A stretch of 64,000 bases of DNA from Streptomyces malachitofuscus. GTDB taxonomy: Bacteria > Actinomycetota > Actinomycetes > Streptomycetales > Streptomycetaceae. The stretch lies in NCBI RefSeq assembly GCF_014650055.1, contig NZ_BMUF01000009.1, positions 151,063-215,062 of the forward strand, written 5' to 3'. Within the stretch, counting starts at the first letter, position 1; each line of letters begins with the position of its first letter. A model generated the notes under the pieces. The model searched no databases. It saw only the letters and a program-made list of their open reading frames with translations, and was not told where the DNA came from. Of this stretch, positions 16,757-23,867 are shown piece by piece. The position numbers and the translations under genes are program-made.

Positions 16757-16927
16757 ATGCCGGTGAACATGGTCGAGGACATTTCTTTGGACCTGGAGCT
16801 GTCCGAGGAGGAGACCGCCGACTGGGAGGAACTCGTCGCCGGGGTCTACGAGGGCGGCGCCTTCCTGTGGTGCAAGCCGTGCGGCACCGGCTGCGGTGGC
16901 GGCTGCTCCAGCTGCAGCGGCTGCTGA
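16757..16927 (+). CDS. Cysteine-rich RiPP (TOMM) precursor peptide
   Basis: A 56-residue peptide. Residues 1-34 are an acidic leader (LSEEETADWEEL) ending in a Gly-Gly at 33-34; residues 35-56 form the core with six cysteines at 39, 42, 46, 50, 53 and 56, separated by Gly, Ser, Thr, Lys and Pro. The last residue is Cys. AAAAGGAG ends at 16750; ATG 16751 touches it, so ATG 16757, six bases away, is the likely start. It stands directly upstream of YcaO and dehydrogenase genes, so the cysteines (and perhaps Ser/Thr) should become thiazol(in)es. The core does not match any named thiopeptide or linear azole peptide that I recognise. The cleavage site is inferred. Confidence 0.88.
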   Translation: MPVNMVEDISLDLELSEEETADWEELVAGVYEGGAFLWCKPCGTGCGGGCSSCSGC

Positions 16928-17034
16928 GTTCCGTCACCTCCGCCGCCACGACAGGCGGCCGGCTGACACGGCGGGCGAGCCTCTCCGGGCTCGCCCGCTC
17001 GCCCGCTCACTCCGGCGCCCCAAGGACAGGAGAG

Positions 17035-18357
17035 ATGGTCATCGCCTCCGACGGCCACCCGGACACCTCGGCGGAAGAGCGCTTCCGCCGGTCCGCGCTG
17101 GCGTCCCTGGTCTCCCCGGTCGGTCTGGTCTCCGCCGTCCGCCCCGCCCCAGGCCTGCGCGGACTGCCCCGGCTGAAGATGGCGTCCGCGAACGTCGGCA
17201 GCGGCGTGCCGGGCGGGACCCGGGAACCCTCCGCGGGTTCGTCGGGCGGGAGCCGCGTCCTCGACGACGAGTACCTCTCCTACGTGGTCGCCACCGCGGA
17301 GGCCGCCGAGCGCTACGCCGGCCGCATGCCGCACGAGCAGCCGCTGCTCGCCACGCCGGCGGAGCTCGACGGACCGGTGCTCGACATGACCCGGGTGCCC
17401 CGGTGCTCGGACCGGGAGTACGCCCATCCGCACTGCCCGGTCCGCCGCTACGACCCGGAGGTCCCGATCCACTGGTCCCGCGGCGTCGACCTCATCACCG
17501 GCCGGGACATCTGGGTGCCCACCGTGATGGCCTGCTACGGATTCCATGTGCACGGCGCCGAACGGTTCGTCACACAGATCTCCACCGGGCAGTCGGTCCA
17601 CACCGACCCCTACGCGGCGCTGCTGGGCGGTCTGACGGAGTTGTGCGAGCGGGACGCGATCGCGCTCACCTGGCTGCAGAAGCTGCCCCTGCCCCCGGTG
17701 GACCCCTCCGTGCTCACCCCCGCCGCCCTCGAGATGCTCGTCTGGGGCGAACGGCGGTTCCTGCGGACGCTGCTCTTCGACGCCACCACGGACCTGGACG
17801 TGCCCACCGTCTACGCGCTCCAGGTGGCCCCGCACGACGACAGCCTCCGGCAGATCATCGGGGCGGGCACCGGCCGGAGCCTCGGGGAGGCCGCCGAGCG
17901 CTGTCTGCTGGAACTGCTGACGATCCGTGAGTGCTACCGCTCCGAGACCGAACTCCCGGACGACTACCACGACTTCGAGTTCCTGGACGGTTCGCGGATG
18001 ATGGCCCTGCCGCGGCACTCCGAGGCCTTCGCCTTCCTGACCGAGGGGCTGGCCGGCCGCTGCGGCTCCACCGGCGGCCGTCCTCTGCCCGCGGACCCCA
18101 AGGCGGCGGTGGAGGAGCTGGTGGGCCGGCTGGCAGCCGCCGGCATGCAGGCCGTCGCCGTGGACCGGACCTGCCGCGAGCTGCGCGCGGCCGGGCTGAC
18201 GGCGGTCTCCGTCGTCGTCCCGGAACTGCAGCCGATGTCGCTCGACCCGCTGGCCCAGTTCCGGGGACACCCGCGGCTGTCCGAGGCGCCGGTGCGGATG
18301 GGCTTCGCCAGTCTGCCGGAGGAGGAGCAGAACCAGTGGCCGCAGCCGTTCGCGTAG
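17035..18357 (+). CDS. YcaO-domain cyclodehydratase
   Basis: A 440-residue YcaO protein, the ATP-dependent enzyme that attacks peptide amides to form azolines. The ATP-site signature appears as TELCERDAI (E..ERD) and a second acidic helix as ERCLLELLTIRE; TGQSVHTDP and GAGTGRSLGEAAE match family turns. The C-terminus ends in WPQPFA, a proline-containing tail reminiscent of, but not identical to, the PxPxP end seen in many azole-forming YcaOs. ATG 17035 has AAGGACAGGAG in front. It lacks an N-terminal RRE or ThiF part, so the precursor must be presented by the separate RRE/ThiF-like protein at 21258. It lies 107 bp after the precursor gene. Confidence 0.92.
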   Translation: MVIASDGHPDTSAEERFRRSALASLVSPVGLVSAVRPAPGLRGLPRLKMASANVGSGVPGGTREPSAGSSGGSRVLDDEYLSYVVATAEAAERYAGRMPHEQPLLATPAELDGPVLDMTRVPRCSDREYAHPHCPVRRYDPEVPIHWSRGVDLITGRDIWVPTVMACYGFHVHGAERFVTQISTGQSVHTDPYAALLGGLTELCERDAIALTWLQKLPLPPVDPSVLTPAALEMLVWGERRFLRTLLFDATTDLDVPTVYALQVAPHDDSLRQIIGAGTGRSLGEAAERCLLELLTIRECYRSETELPDDYHDFEFLDGSRMMALPRHSEAFAFLTEGLAGRCGSTGGRPLPADPKAAVEELVGRLAAAGMQAVAVDRTCRELRAAGLTAVSVVVPELQPMSLDPLAQFRGHPRLSEAPVRMGFASLPEEEQNQWPQPFA

Positions 18358-18385
18358 GGAGCGCGGGCCGGAGCGGAGTGCCACG

Positions 18386-19792
18386 GTGATCGCCTGGTGC
18401 CTGGCCCCCGGGATCCGGATCCGGCCGGCCGGCGAAGAGCCGCCCGGCGCCGTGCTGCTGACCTCCTCGGCCGGCCGGTCGACGGTGCTGCGCCCGCCCG
18501 CTCCGGGGAGTGCCGACGCGCTGCTCTCGCTGAGCACCGGTGCGCTCGGCGAGGCGGTGCCTGCCGGGTGGGCGCCACGGGACAAGGCTGCCCTGGAAGG
18601 GGAGTTGGAAGCACTGCTGCACCGGGGCATCCTGCAGCTGCTCTGTGTGCACGAGGGCCGCGAGCTGCTGCGGGTCGGCGTCACGGGTGAGCTCGCCGCC
18701 GTCACCCGGGTGCGGCTGAAACCCGGTCAGCGCGTCCGGCTCTCCAGGTTCGCCTGCCTGCGCCGTCTGGACGGGGAGCTGGTGGCGGAGTCGCCGACCG
18801 CGCACACCCGGCTGGTCGTGGGCAGCCCGCTGGTCGCGGCGTTGCTGGCCCGGCTGGCCAAGCCGTGGCGGGTCGGAGAGACCCCCGAGGATTTTCCGCT
18901 GCCGGCGGCGGTGGTGACGGAGCTGCTGGAGCTGCTGGTCGCCGCCGGGGTCGCCGGTCCGGTGGACGGGAGCGGCCGGCTGCCGGAGGACACCGATCCG
19001 GTGCCCGCGCAGCGGGAGTTCCACGACGTCCTGCTCCACTGGCACAGCCGCAAGGGCCTGGCCGGCGGGCCCGTCGGCATGTCCTATCCGTTCCGCGACC
19101 GCTACCCGCCGCCCGCCGCGGTGAAGCCGGTCCGGCAGCCGGTGATCGCGCTGCCGCGGCCGGACCCGGCCCGGCTCAGGAAGGCGGATCCGCCGTTCGC
19201 GGAGGTGACGGAGGAGCGGCGCTCGGTACGCCGCTTCACCACCGGCTCACTGACGCCGGAGCTGCTCGGCGAGTTCCTCCACCGCGTCGCCCGGGTGCGC
19301 GAGGAGGTGCCGGCCGACGAACTCGCGCCCTACGACCGTACGTACCGGCCGGTCCCGTCCGCCGGAGCCGGGCAGGACCTGGAGCTGTATCTGACGGTCA
19401 CCCGCTGCCGGGGGCTCTCGCCGGGGGTGTACCACTACGAGCCGGTGGAGCACGGGCTGACGCTGGTCACGGCGGAGCGCGAGGCGGTGCTGGAGCTGGT
19501 CGGCGACGTCTGCCGGAGCCTGGGGTCGGCCTCGGTCCCCCAGGTGGTGGTCACGCTCGCCGCGCGGTTCGGCCGGATGTCCTGGAAGTACCGCGGCCTG
19601 AGCTACGCGGCCACCTTGAAGAACGTCGGTGTGTACTACCAGGCCATGTATCTGACGGCGACGGCGATGCGGCTGGGCGGCTGCGCGGCCGGCAGCGGCG
19701 ACTCGGCCGCCTTCGCCCGGATCACCGGGCTCGACCCGCTCGAGGAGTCGTCCGTCGGGGAGTTCGTGCTGGGCGTCCCGCTCGACCGTTGA
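18386..19792 (+). CDS. SagB/McbC-type FMN azoline dehydrogenase
   Basis: A 468-residue protein. The first 200 residues are a helical/beta extension found in long SagB-type proteins, and residues 270-468 are a nitroreductase-fold FMN domain (ERRSVRRF, then GVYHYEP). The catalytic Lys-Tyr pair of azoline oxidases is present in MSWKYRG, followed by the FMN-binding AMRLGGCAAGSGD. It should oxidise thiazolines to thiazoles. GTG 18386 is the start. It follows the YcaO gene by 28 bp in the same operon. Confidence 0.9.
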   Translation: MIAWCLAPGIRIRPAGEEPPGAVLLTSSAGRSTVLRPPAPGSADALLSLSTGALGEAVPAGWAPRDKAALEGELEALLHRGILQLLCVHEGRELLRVGVTGELAAVTRVRLKPGQRVRLSRFACLRRLDGELVAESPTAHTRLVVGSPLVAALLARLAKPWRVGETPEDFPLPAAVVTELLELLVAAGVAGPVDGSGRLPEDTDPVPAQREFHDVLLHWHSRKGLAGGPVGMSYPFRDRYPPPAAVKPVRQPVIALPRPDPARLRKADPPFAEVTEERRSVRRFTTGSLTPELLGEFLHRVARVREEVPADELAPYDRTYRPVPSAGAGQDLELYLTVTRCRGLSPGVYHYEPVEHGLTLVTAEREAVLELVGDVCRSLGSASVPQVVVTLAARFGRMSWKYRGLSYAATLKNVGVYYQAMYLTATAMRLGGCAAGSGDSAAFARITGLDPLEESSVGEFVLGVPLDR

Positions 19793-19834
19793 AACCGGCG
19801 GCGTCCGGCGGATCCAGAGGAGGAAGCAGAACCC

Positions 19835-20488
19835 ATGCCCCAGGCCACGCAGCTGGACGACATCGGCGTAGCCGGTGTCGGGGACTTCGGAGAGGCGGTG
19901 CGCGACCACTTCGGTCGCGTACTCGGCGCCGAACCCCTCGCCGTCGAGGAGCTCACGGACGGCCGGCCGTCGCCGCGTGCCTCCGGGATCCTGGTGGTGG
20001 CGCTCTGGCGGCCGCTGGAGGAGCTCTGCGAGCGCGTCGACGAGGCCGCGTTCGCGGCCGGTCGGCCCTGGCTGCCGGTGGTGTTCGAACACCCGTGGGT
20101 GGTAGCCGGCCCGTGGCTGGTGCCGCTGGACGGGCCGTGCCACCGCTGCTATCTGAACCGCCGGGCGCAGCACCGGCAGCACTCCGCCACCGCCCAGGCG
20201 GTGACCGAGGCGTATGCGGCCGATCCGGAGCTCGGGGTCAGGGGCCATCTGCCGCACCACGTCCGGCTCGCGGTCGGCCTGGCGCAGCAGGTGCTGCGGC
20301 TGCGTGAGCCCGGACTGGTGGTGTCCGCCAACACGGTCGGCGGCCGGATCTCCGCGCACCGGACCCTGGCCTGCCACGGTTGCCCGCGCTGCGGGCGACA
20401 GGACCGGCTGGGCGCCGACGGGGCGGTGGCGAGGGCGGCACGCTCCCTGCGGGTGCCGACCCCGACCGGCGCGGGGAGCCCGCGATGA
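19835..20488 (+). CDS. TOMM cyclodehydratase accessory protein (ThiF-like fragment with zinc cysteines)
   Basis: A 217-residue protein resembling the central part of ocin-ThiF/E1-like cyclodehydratase partners: a Rossmann-like start (VAGVGDFGEAVRDHF), FEHPWVVAGPWLVP, then a CHRC pair and a CHGCPRC cluster that would form a zinc tetracysteine site. It has neither the RRE-like N-terminus nor a YcaO domain. GAGGAAG precedes ATG 19835. A second, longer ThiF-like protein with its own CPDC/CPTC pairs is encoded at 21258, so the E1-like function appears split or duplicated. Its stop overlaps the start of the repeat ORF as ATGA. Confidence 0.72.
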   Translation: MPQATQLDDIGVAGVGDFGEAVRDHFGRVLGAEPLAVEELTDGRPSPRASGILVVALWRPLEELCERVDEAAFAAGRPWLPVVFEHPWVVAGPWLVPLDGPCHRCYLNRRAQHRQHSATAQAVTEAYAADPELGVRGHLPHHVRLAVGLAQQVLRLREPGLVVSANTVGGRISAHRTLACHGCPRCGRQDRLGADGAVARAARSLRVPTPTGAGSPR

Positions 20489-21249
20489 GCGGACAGGCGG
20501 CCACCGAGCCGCGTCCCAGCGCCCAGCACCACCCCCGGCCGACCCGCCGCCTCACACCGGTCCGGCACCCGGACGAGCTGGACATCCACGGACCGACGGC
20601 CAAAGCGGCACAGACGCTACGGCGCCAGGAGCACGCGAGAAGCGCCAAGCCGACCACCCGAACGCGCCTCAGTGCCGAGCACCGCCGCCACCCGACCCGC
20701 CGCCTCGCGGTGGTCCGGCACCCGGACGAGCTGGACATCCACGGACCGGTGACCAAAGCGGCACCGTCGCTACGACGCCAGGAGCACGCGATGAGCGGCA
20801 AGCCGGCCACCGAGCCGAGTCCCAGCGCCCAGCACCACCCCCGGCCGACCCGCCGCCTCACACCGGTCCGGCACCCGGACGAGCTGGACATCCACGGACC
20901 GACGGCCAAAGCGGCACAGACGCTACGGCGCCAGGAGCACGCGAGAAGCGCCAAGCCGACCACCCGAACGCGCCTCAGTGCCGAGCACCGCCGCCACCCG
21001 ACCCGCCGCCTCGCGGTGGTCCGGCACCCGGACGAGCTGGACATCCACGGACCGGTGACCAAAGCGGCACCGTCGCTACGACGCCAGGAGCACGCGATGA
21101 GCGGCAAGCCGGCCACCGAGCCGAGTCCCAGCGCCCAGCTCCGCCCCCGGCCGACCCGCCGCCGTACACCGGTCCGGCACCCGGACGGGCTGGTGGTCGA
21201 GGGGGGCGCCGAAGGCCAGGTGCTCACCCGAGCCCCGGTCGGCGCCGGG
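20485..21249 (+). repeat. 153-bp tandem repeat array (306-bp higher-order unit)
   Basis: Units start at 20485, 20638, 20791, 20944 and 21097, exactly 153 bp apart, alternating type A, B, A, B, A. A1-B1 and A2-B2 are nearly identical 306-bp blocks; B1 and B2 look identical. The fifth unit diverges in its second half toward the sequence of the true gene start at 21258, which acts as a sixth, ancestral copy. This pattern implies one old 153-bp duplication followed by recent duplication of the pair. Confidence 0.93.
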
Positions 21250-21261
21250 AGCACGTGGTGA
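20485..21261 (+). CDS. ORF made of five copies of the start of the downstream RRE/ThiF gene
   Basis: A 258-residue frame with no domain of its own. It consists of five consecutive units of about 51 residues, each ending in a copy of RHPDELDIHGP or RHPDGLVVEGG. The same segment (RHPDGLVVEG) is the first beta-hairpin of the RRE domain of the next gene. Units 1, 3 and 5 begin with Met-Ser-Gly, and at the DNA level units 3 and 5 have GGAGCACGCG-ATG, a usable ribosome site. The frame overlaps both neighbours by 4 bases and has no stops across 777 bp. It could be a decoy or multivalent leader binder, or a non-functional product of tandem duplication. It uses less biased, more arginine/histidine-rich codons than its neighbours. 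Confidence 0.6.
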   Translation: MSGQAATEPRPSAQHHPRPTRRLTPVRHPDELDIHGPTAKAAQTLRRQEHARSAKPTTRTRLSAEHRRHPTRRLAVVRHPDELDIHGPVTKAAPSLRRQEHAMSGKPATEPSPSAQHHPRPTRRLTPVRHPDELDIHGPTAKAAQTLRRQEHARSAKPTTRTRLSAEHRRHPTRRLAVVRHPDELDIHGPVTKAAPSLRRQEHAMSGKPATEPSPSAQLRPRPTRRRTPVRHPDGLVVEGGAEGQVLTRAPVGAGSTW

Positions 21262-22730
21262 GCGGGGAGGCGGCCACCGAGCCGCGTCCCGGTGCCGAGC
21301 GTCGCCCCCGGCTGGCCCGCGGCCTCGCCGTGGTGCGGCATCCGGACGGGCTGGTGGTCGAGGGGGTGGCCAGGCGTCAGGTCTTTACCGGAGCGGCGGC
21401 CGCCGGGCTGCTGCCGCGGCTGTTCGCGCGGCTGGACGGTGCGCACGACATCGACGCCCTCGTCTCGGCCACCGGGGCACGCCGGCCCGAGATCGTCCGG
21501 GCGCTGCGGCTGCTGGACCGGGGCGGCCTGGTCGAGTGGGTCCGGCCGGACCGGACGGGCCCGGCGCCCGATCCCGCCGCCGACGCCCACCTGTCCCGCA
21601 GTCTCTCGCTGACCAGGCGTCATGACGAGGTGCGCACGGTCGCGGCGGCGCTCGCGGACGCCCGGGTCACCGTGCTGGGGGCGGGCCCGCTCGCCGGGGC
21701 GGTGCTCTCCTGTCTGCGGGAGAGCGGCGTCACCGGTGCCGTGCGGGCGGCCGCGGTCCCGGCCGCGGAGCAGGAGCTGGTGGTGGTCTGCGACCAGGAG
21801 CCCGCCGCGTTCGCCGCGTCGGCGGCCGAGCTGTGGCAGCGGGGCACACCGGTGCTGCGGTGCGCCGGGGACGGCGAACGGCTGGAGCTCGGGCCCTTCT
21901 TCCATCCGCAGTGGACGGCCTGCCCGGACTGCTGGTCCCTGGCCGGCGGGGCGGCCACGGGCGGGGCGCTGCCCGCGGATGCCGTGGAGCTGGCCGCCGG
22001 GCTGGTCTGCGCCGAGGTGCCGGCGCTGCTGACCATGATCACACCGCCGGTCACAGTGAGCCGGGTGGTCCGCATCGCACTGGCGGAGCTGCGCGAGGAG
22101 GTGCTGGTGCTCGGCCCGGAACCGGGCTGTCCGACGTGCCTCCCCGAGGCACCCGGCGCCGACGGACTGGTGGCGGCGCGCTACGAACGGGCCGCCGCCT
22201 GGTCGCCCTGGTCCCAGCGGCCGCCCGGCACGGGCAGGCCCTCGTCCCGGATCCGGTCCCAGTACGACGCCTCCCCGAAACTGCCGTTGGACCGGCTGCC
22301 GCCCTACCTGCGGCCGTTGCTGACCGAGCCGGCGGCCACCGATGAGGTGGACGTCTACCTGCTGGGCGTCCGGGGTTCCGGCCACCCGGTGCTCCTCCAC
22401 GACCCGGATTCCGGGCAGCTGGTGGCCACCCGGGCGAGCGCCGGCCCGGTGCCGCTCGGGCTGCCCGGGAAGCCGGACGCGGTCCTGGTGCTGGTCGCCA
22501 CGCCGGTGCGGCGATACGCCGACCGCGGTGCGGAGAGCCACCGGCTCGCCCATGTACAGGCCGGGGTGACGCTGGCTCAGCTGCAGCGGGCCGCGACGGG
22601 CTGCCGGCTCCGGGTGACCACCCGGTGCGATCCCGCGCTGAGCGAGCTGCTGGAGCTGAGGGCGGATCAGGAGGTGCCGGCCGTCGTGGTCGGTGTGTAC
22701 CGGGAGGGCGAGCATGCCACTGACGACTGA
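21258..22730 (+). CDS. RRE-containing ocin-ThiF-like TOMM leader-binding/cyclodehydratase partner
   Basis: A 490-residue protein. Residues about 15-95 look like a PqqD-type RRE winged helix (LAVVRHPDGLVVEG, then LFARLDGAHDIDAL and LLDRGGLVEW) that would grip the precursor leader. Residues 120-330 are ThiF/E1-like (VTVLGAGPLAGAVLS) with zinc cysteines CPDC and CPTC. The last 130 residues (VDVYLLGVRGSG, LLHDPDSGQLV) resemble part of a nitroreductase fold. GTG 21258 overlaps the previous stop. It should bring the precursor to the stand-alone YcaO. Its 5' end is the source of the repeats immediately upstream. Confidence 0.8.
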   Translation: MSGEAATEPRPGAERRPRLARGLAVVRHPDGLVVEGVARRQVFTGAAAAGLLPRLFARLDGAHDIDALVSATGARRPEIVRALRLLDRGGLVEWVRPDRTGPAPDPAADAHLSRSLSLTRRHDEVRTVAAALADARVTVLGAGPLAGAVLSCLRESGVTGAVRAAAVPAAEQELVVVCDQEPAAFAASAAELWQRGTPVLRCAGDGERLELGPFFHPQWTACPDCWSLAGGAATGGALPADAVELAAGLVCAEVPALLTMITPPVTVSRVVRIALAELREEVLVLGPEPGCPTCLPEAPGADGLVAARYERAAAWSPWSQRPPGTGRPSSRIRSQYDASPKLPLDRLPPYLRPLLTEPAATDEVDVYLLGVRGSGHPVLLHDPDSGQLVATRASAGPVPLGLPGKPDAVLVLVATPVRRYADRGAESHRLAHVQAGVTLAQLQRAATGCRLRVTTRCDPALSELLELRADQEVPAVVVGVYREGEHATDD

Positions 22731-23238
22731 GACGGATCTCTACCACGCGGCGCTGCGCCTCGGGCCGCCGTCGCTCGCGGCGGAGGAACCGGGCCCGGTG
22801 ACGGTCACCGGACCGGGCGGGATCCCCCGGAGTGAGCTGCGGCCGGCCCTCGACCGGTGCGGACGGTGGCTGAACGAACAGTTCGGACCGCACCTGCGGG
22901 TGCTGATCGGCGTGTCGCGGGACGAGGACCTGGAGCCCGGGCTCTACCGGCCGGGTGAGGCAGCCCCGCTGACCGGTTCGGCCGCCCAGGTGGACGGGCT
23001 GCGGGCGGCCGGGATGCCGGTCTCGCTGCTCTGGTTCGGCGACCCGGCCGCGGCCGGGTCCGGTCTCGGCGCACTGCTGGTGCGGGTCGGCTGGGGCGCG
23101 CAGACGGTGCGTACGGCGCTGGAAGCGGCCGGATACCGGGCGGCCCTCGACGCCCGCGCCGGTGTGGTGCACCGGCCCGGCGTCGGCGGACACCTGGGCA
23201 GCGTGCTGGTCGCACGGTCGGCGGGGGCCGGTTCATGA
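22714..23238 (+). CDS. Small TOMM-cluster protein of unknown function
   Basis: A 174-residue soluble protein, ATG 22714 with GGGAGGG upstream, overlapping the previous gene by 17 bases. It starts TETDLYHAALRLGPP and contains RVLIGVSRDEDLEPGLYR, VSLLWFGDP and a helix near GAQTVRTALEAAGYRAALD. The middle part recalls the substrate-side half of nitroreductase-like TOMM dehydrogenases, but no FMN motif or Lys-Tyr pair is present. It may be a non-catalytic companion of the SagB protein. I do not recognise the family. Confidence 0.6.
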   Translation: MPLTTETDLYHAALRLGPPSLAAEEPGPVTVTGPGGIPRSELRPALDRCGRWLNEQFGPHLRVLIGVSRDEDLEPGLYRPGEAAPLTGSAAQVDGLRAAGMPVSLLWFGDPAAAGSGLGALLVRVGWGAQTVRTALEAAGYRAALDARAGVVHRPGVGGHLGSVLVARSAGAGS

Positions 23239-23867
23239 GCGAGCAGACGACCGGGCAGGCGGTGCCCCGCTTCCGGCGGCTCTCGCTGCGCAGCAACCGT
23301 CTGCTGCTGGTGGCGACCGGCTCGCTCATGGCCGCCCACCTGCCCACCCAGCTGCTCTGGGTGCGGCGGCAGCAGCCCTCGCTGGAGATCCAGGTGGTGC
23401 TGACGCGGGCGGCCGGGCAGTTCGTCGGCAAGGAGGCGCTGCACATGATCGCCGGACGGCCCGCCCTGGACGACGCCTGGGAACCCGGCGCCGACACCGC
23501 GGGCGCACGGCACGTGGAGTGGTCCCGCTGGGCCGAGCTGGCGGTGGTCTGGCCGGCGACCCTGCACTACACGGCCCGGCTGGCGCTGGGCCTGGCGGAC
23601 TCCCCCAGCCTGCTGGCGCTGCACTGCACCGACGCCCCGGTCGGTGTGGCCCCCTCGCTGCCGCCCGGGGGCTGGCAGTCCCCGGTGATGTCCGGTCACG
23701 TGGCGGCGCTCGAGGCACGTCCGGGCGTCAAGGTCGTCCCGCCCGAGCCGGGCCCGAGCATGACCACCGGGAAGTCGGACGCCTGGCTCTGCCCGCCGCT
23801 GAGCTCGGTGCTGCACCAGCTGGACCAGTGGGCCCACGACCGGCAGGAGACCGATGAGCGGCTATGA
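23235..23867 (+). CDS. HFCD flavoprotein, EpiD-like cysteine decarboxylase
   Basis: A 210-residue homo-oligomeric flavin-containing Cys decarboxylase (HFCD) family protein. Family landmarks are ATGSLMAAHLP (FMN loop), His93 in ARHVEWSRWAEL at the position of the catalytic His of EpiD, the PATLHY motif (PASANT equivalent, 107-112) followed by ARLALGLADS, and a modified substrate clamp with PSLPPGGWQSP. In peptide pathways such enzymes oxidatively decarboxylate a C-terminal Cys, and the precursor here ends in Cys. No dehydratase for dehydroalanine is encoded nearby, so a classical AviCys ring is not obviously reachable. ATG 23235 overlaps the previous stop. Confidence 0.85.
   Translation: MSEQTTGQAVPRFRRLSLRSNRLLLVATGSLMAAHLPTQLLWVRRQQPSLEIQVVLTRAAGQFVGKEALHMIAGRPALDDAWEPGADTAGARHVEWSRWAELAVVWPATLHYTARLALGLADSPSLLALHCTDAPVGVAPSLPPGGWQSPVMSGHVAALEARPGVKVVPPEPGPSMTTGKSDAWLCPPLSSVLHQLDQWAHDRQETDERL

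Noticed and set aside
20485..21249. CRISPR array or insertion-sequence terminal repeats as an explanation of the repeats.
   Set aside because: Units are contiguous 153-bp coding copies without spacers, and no transposase is nearby.
23235..23867. Coenzyme A biosynthesis (CoaC/PPC decarboxylase) role for the flavoprotein.
   Set aside because: The substrate-clamp motif is altered, there is no CoaB domain and the gene is embedded in a RiPP operon.
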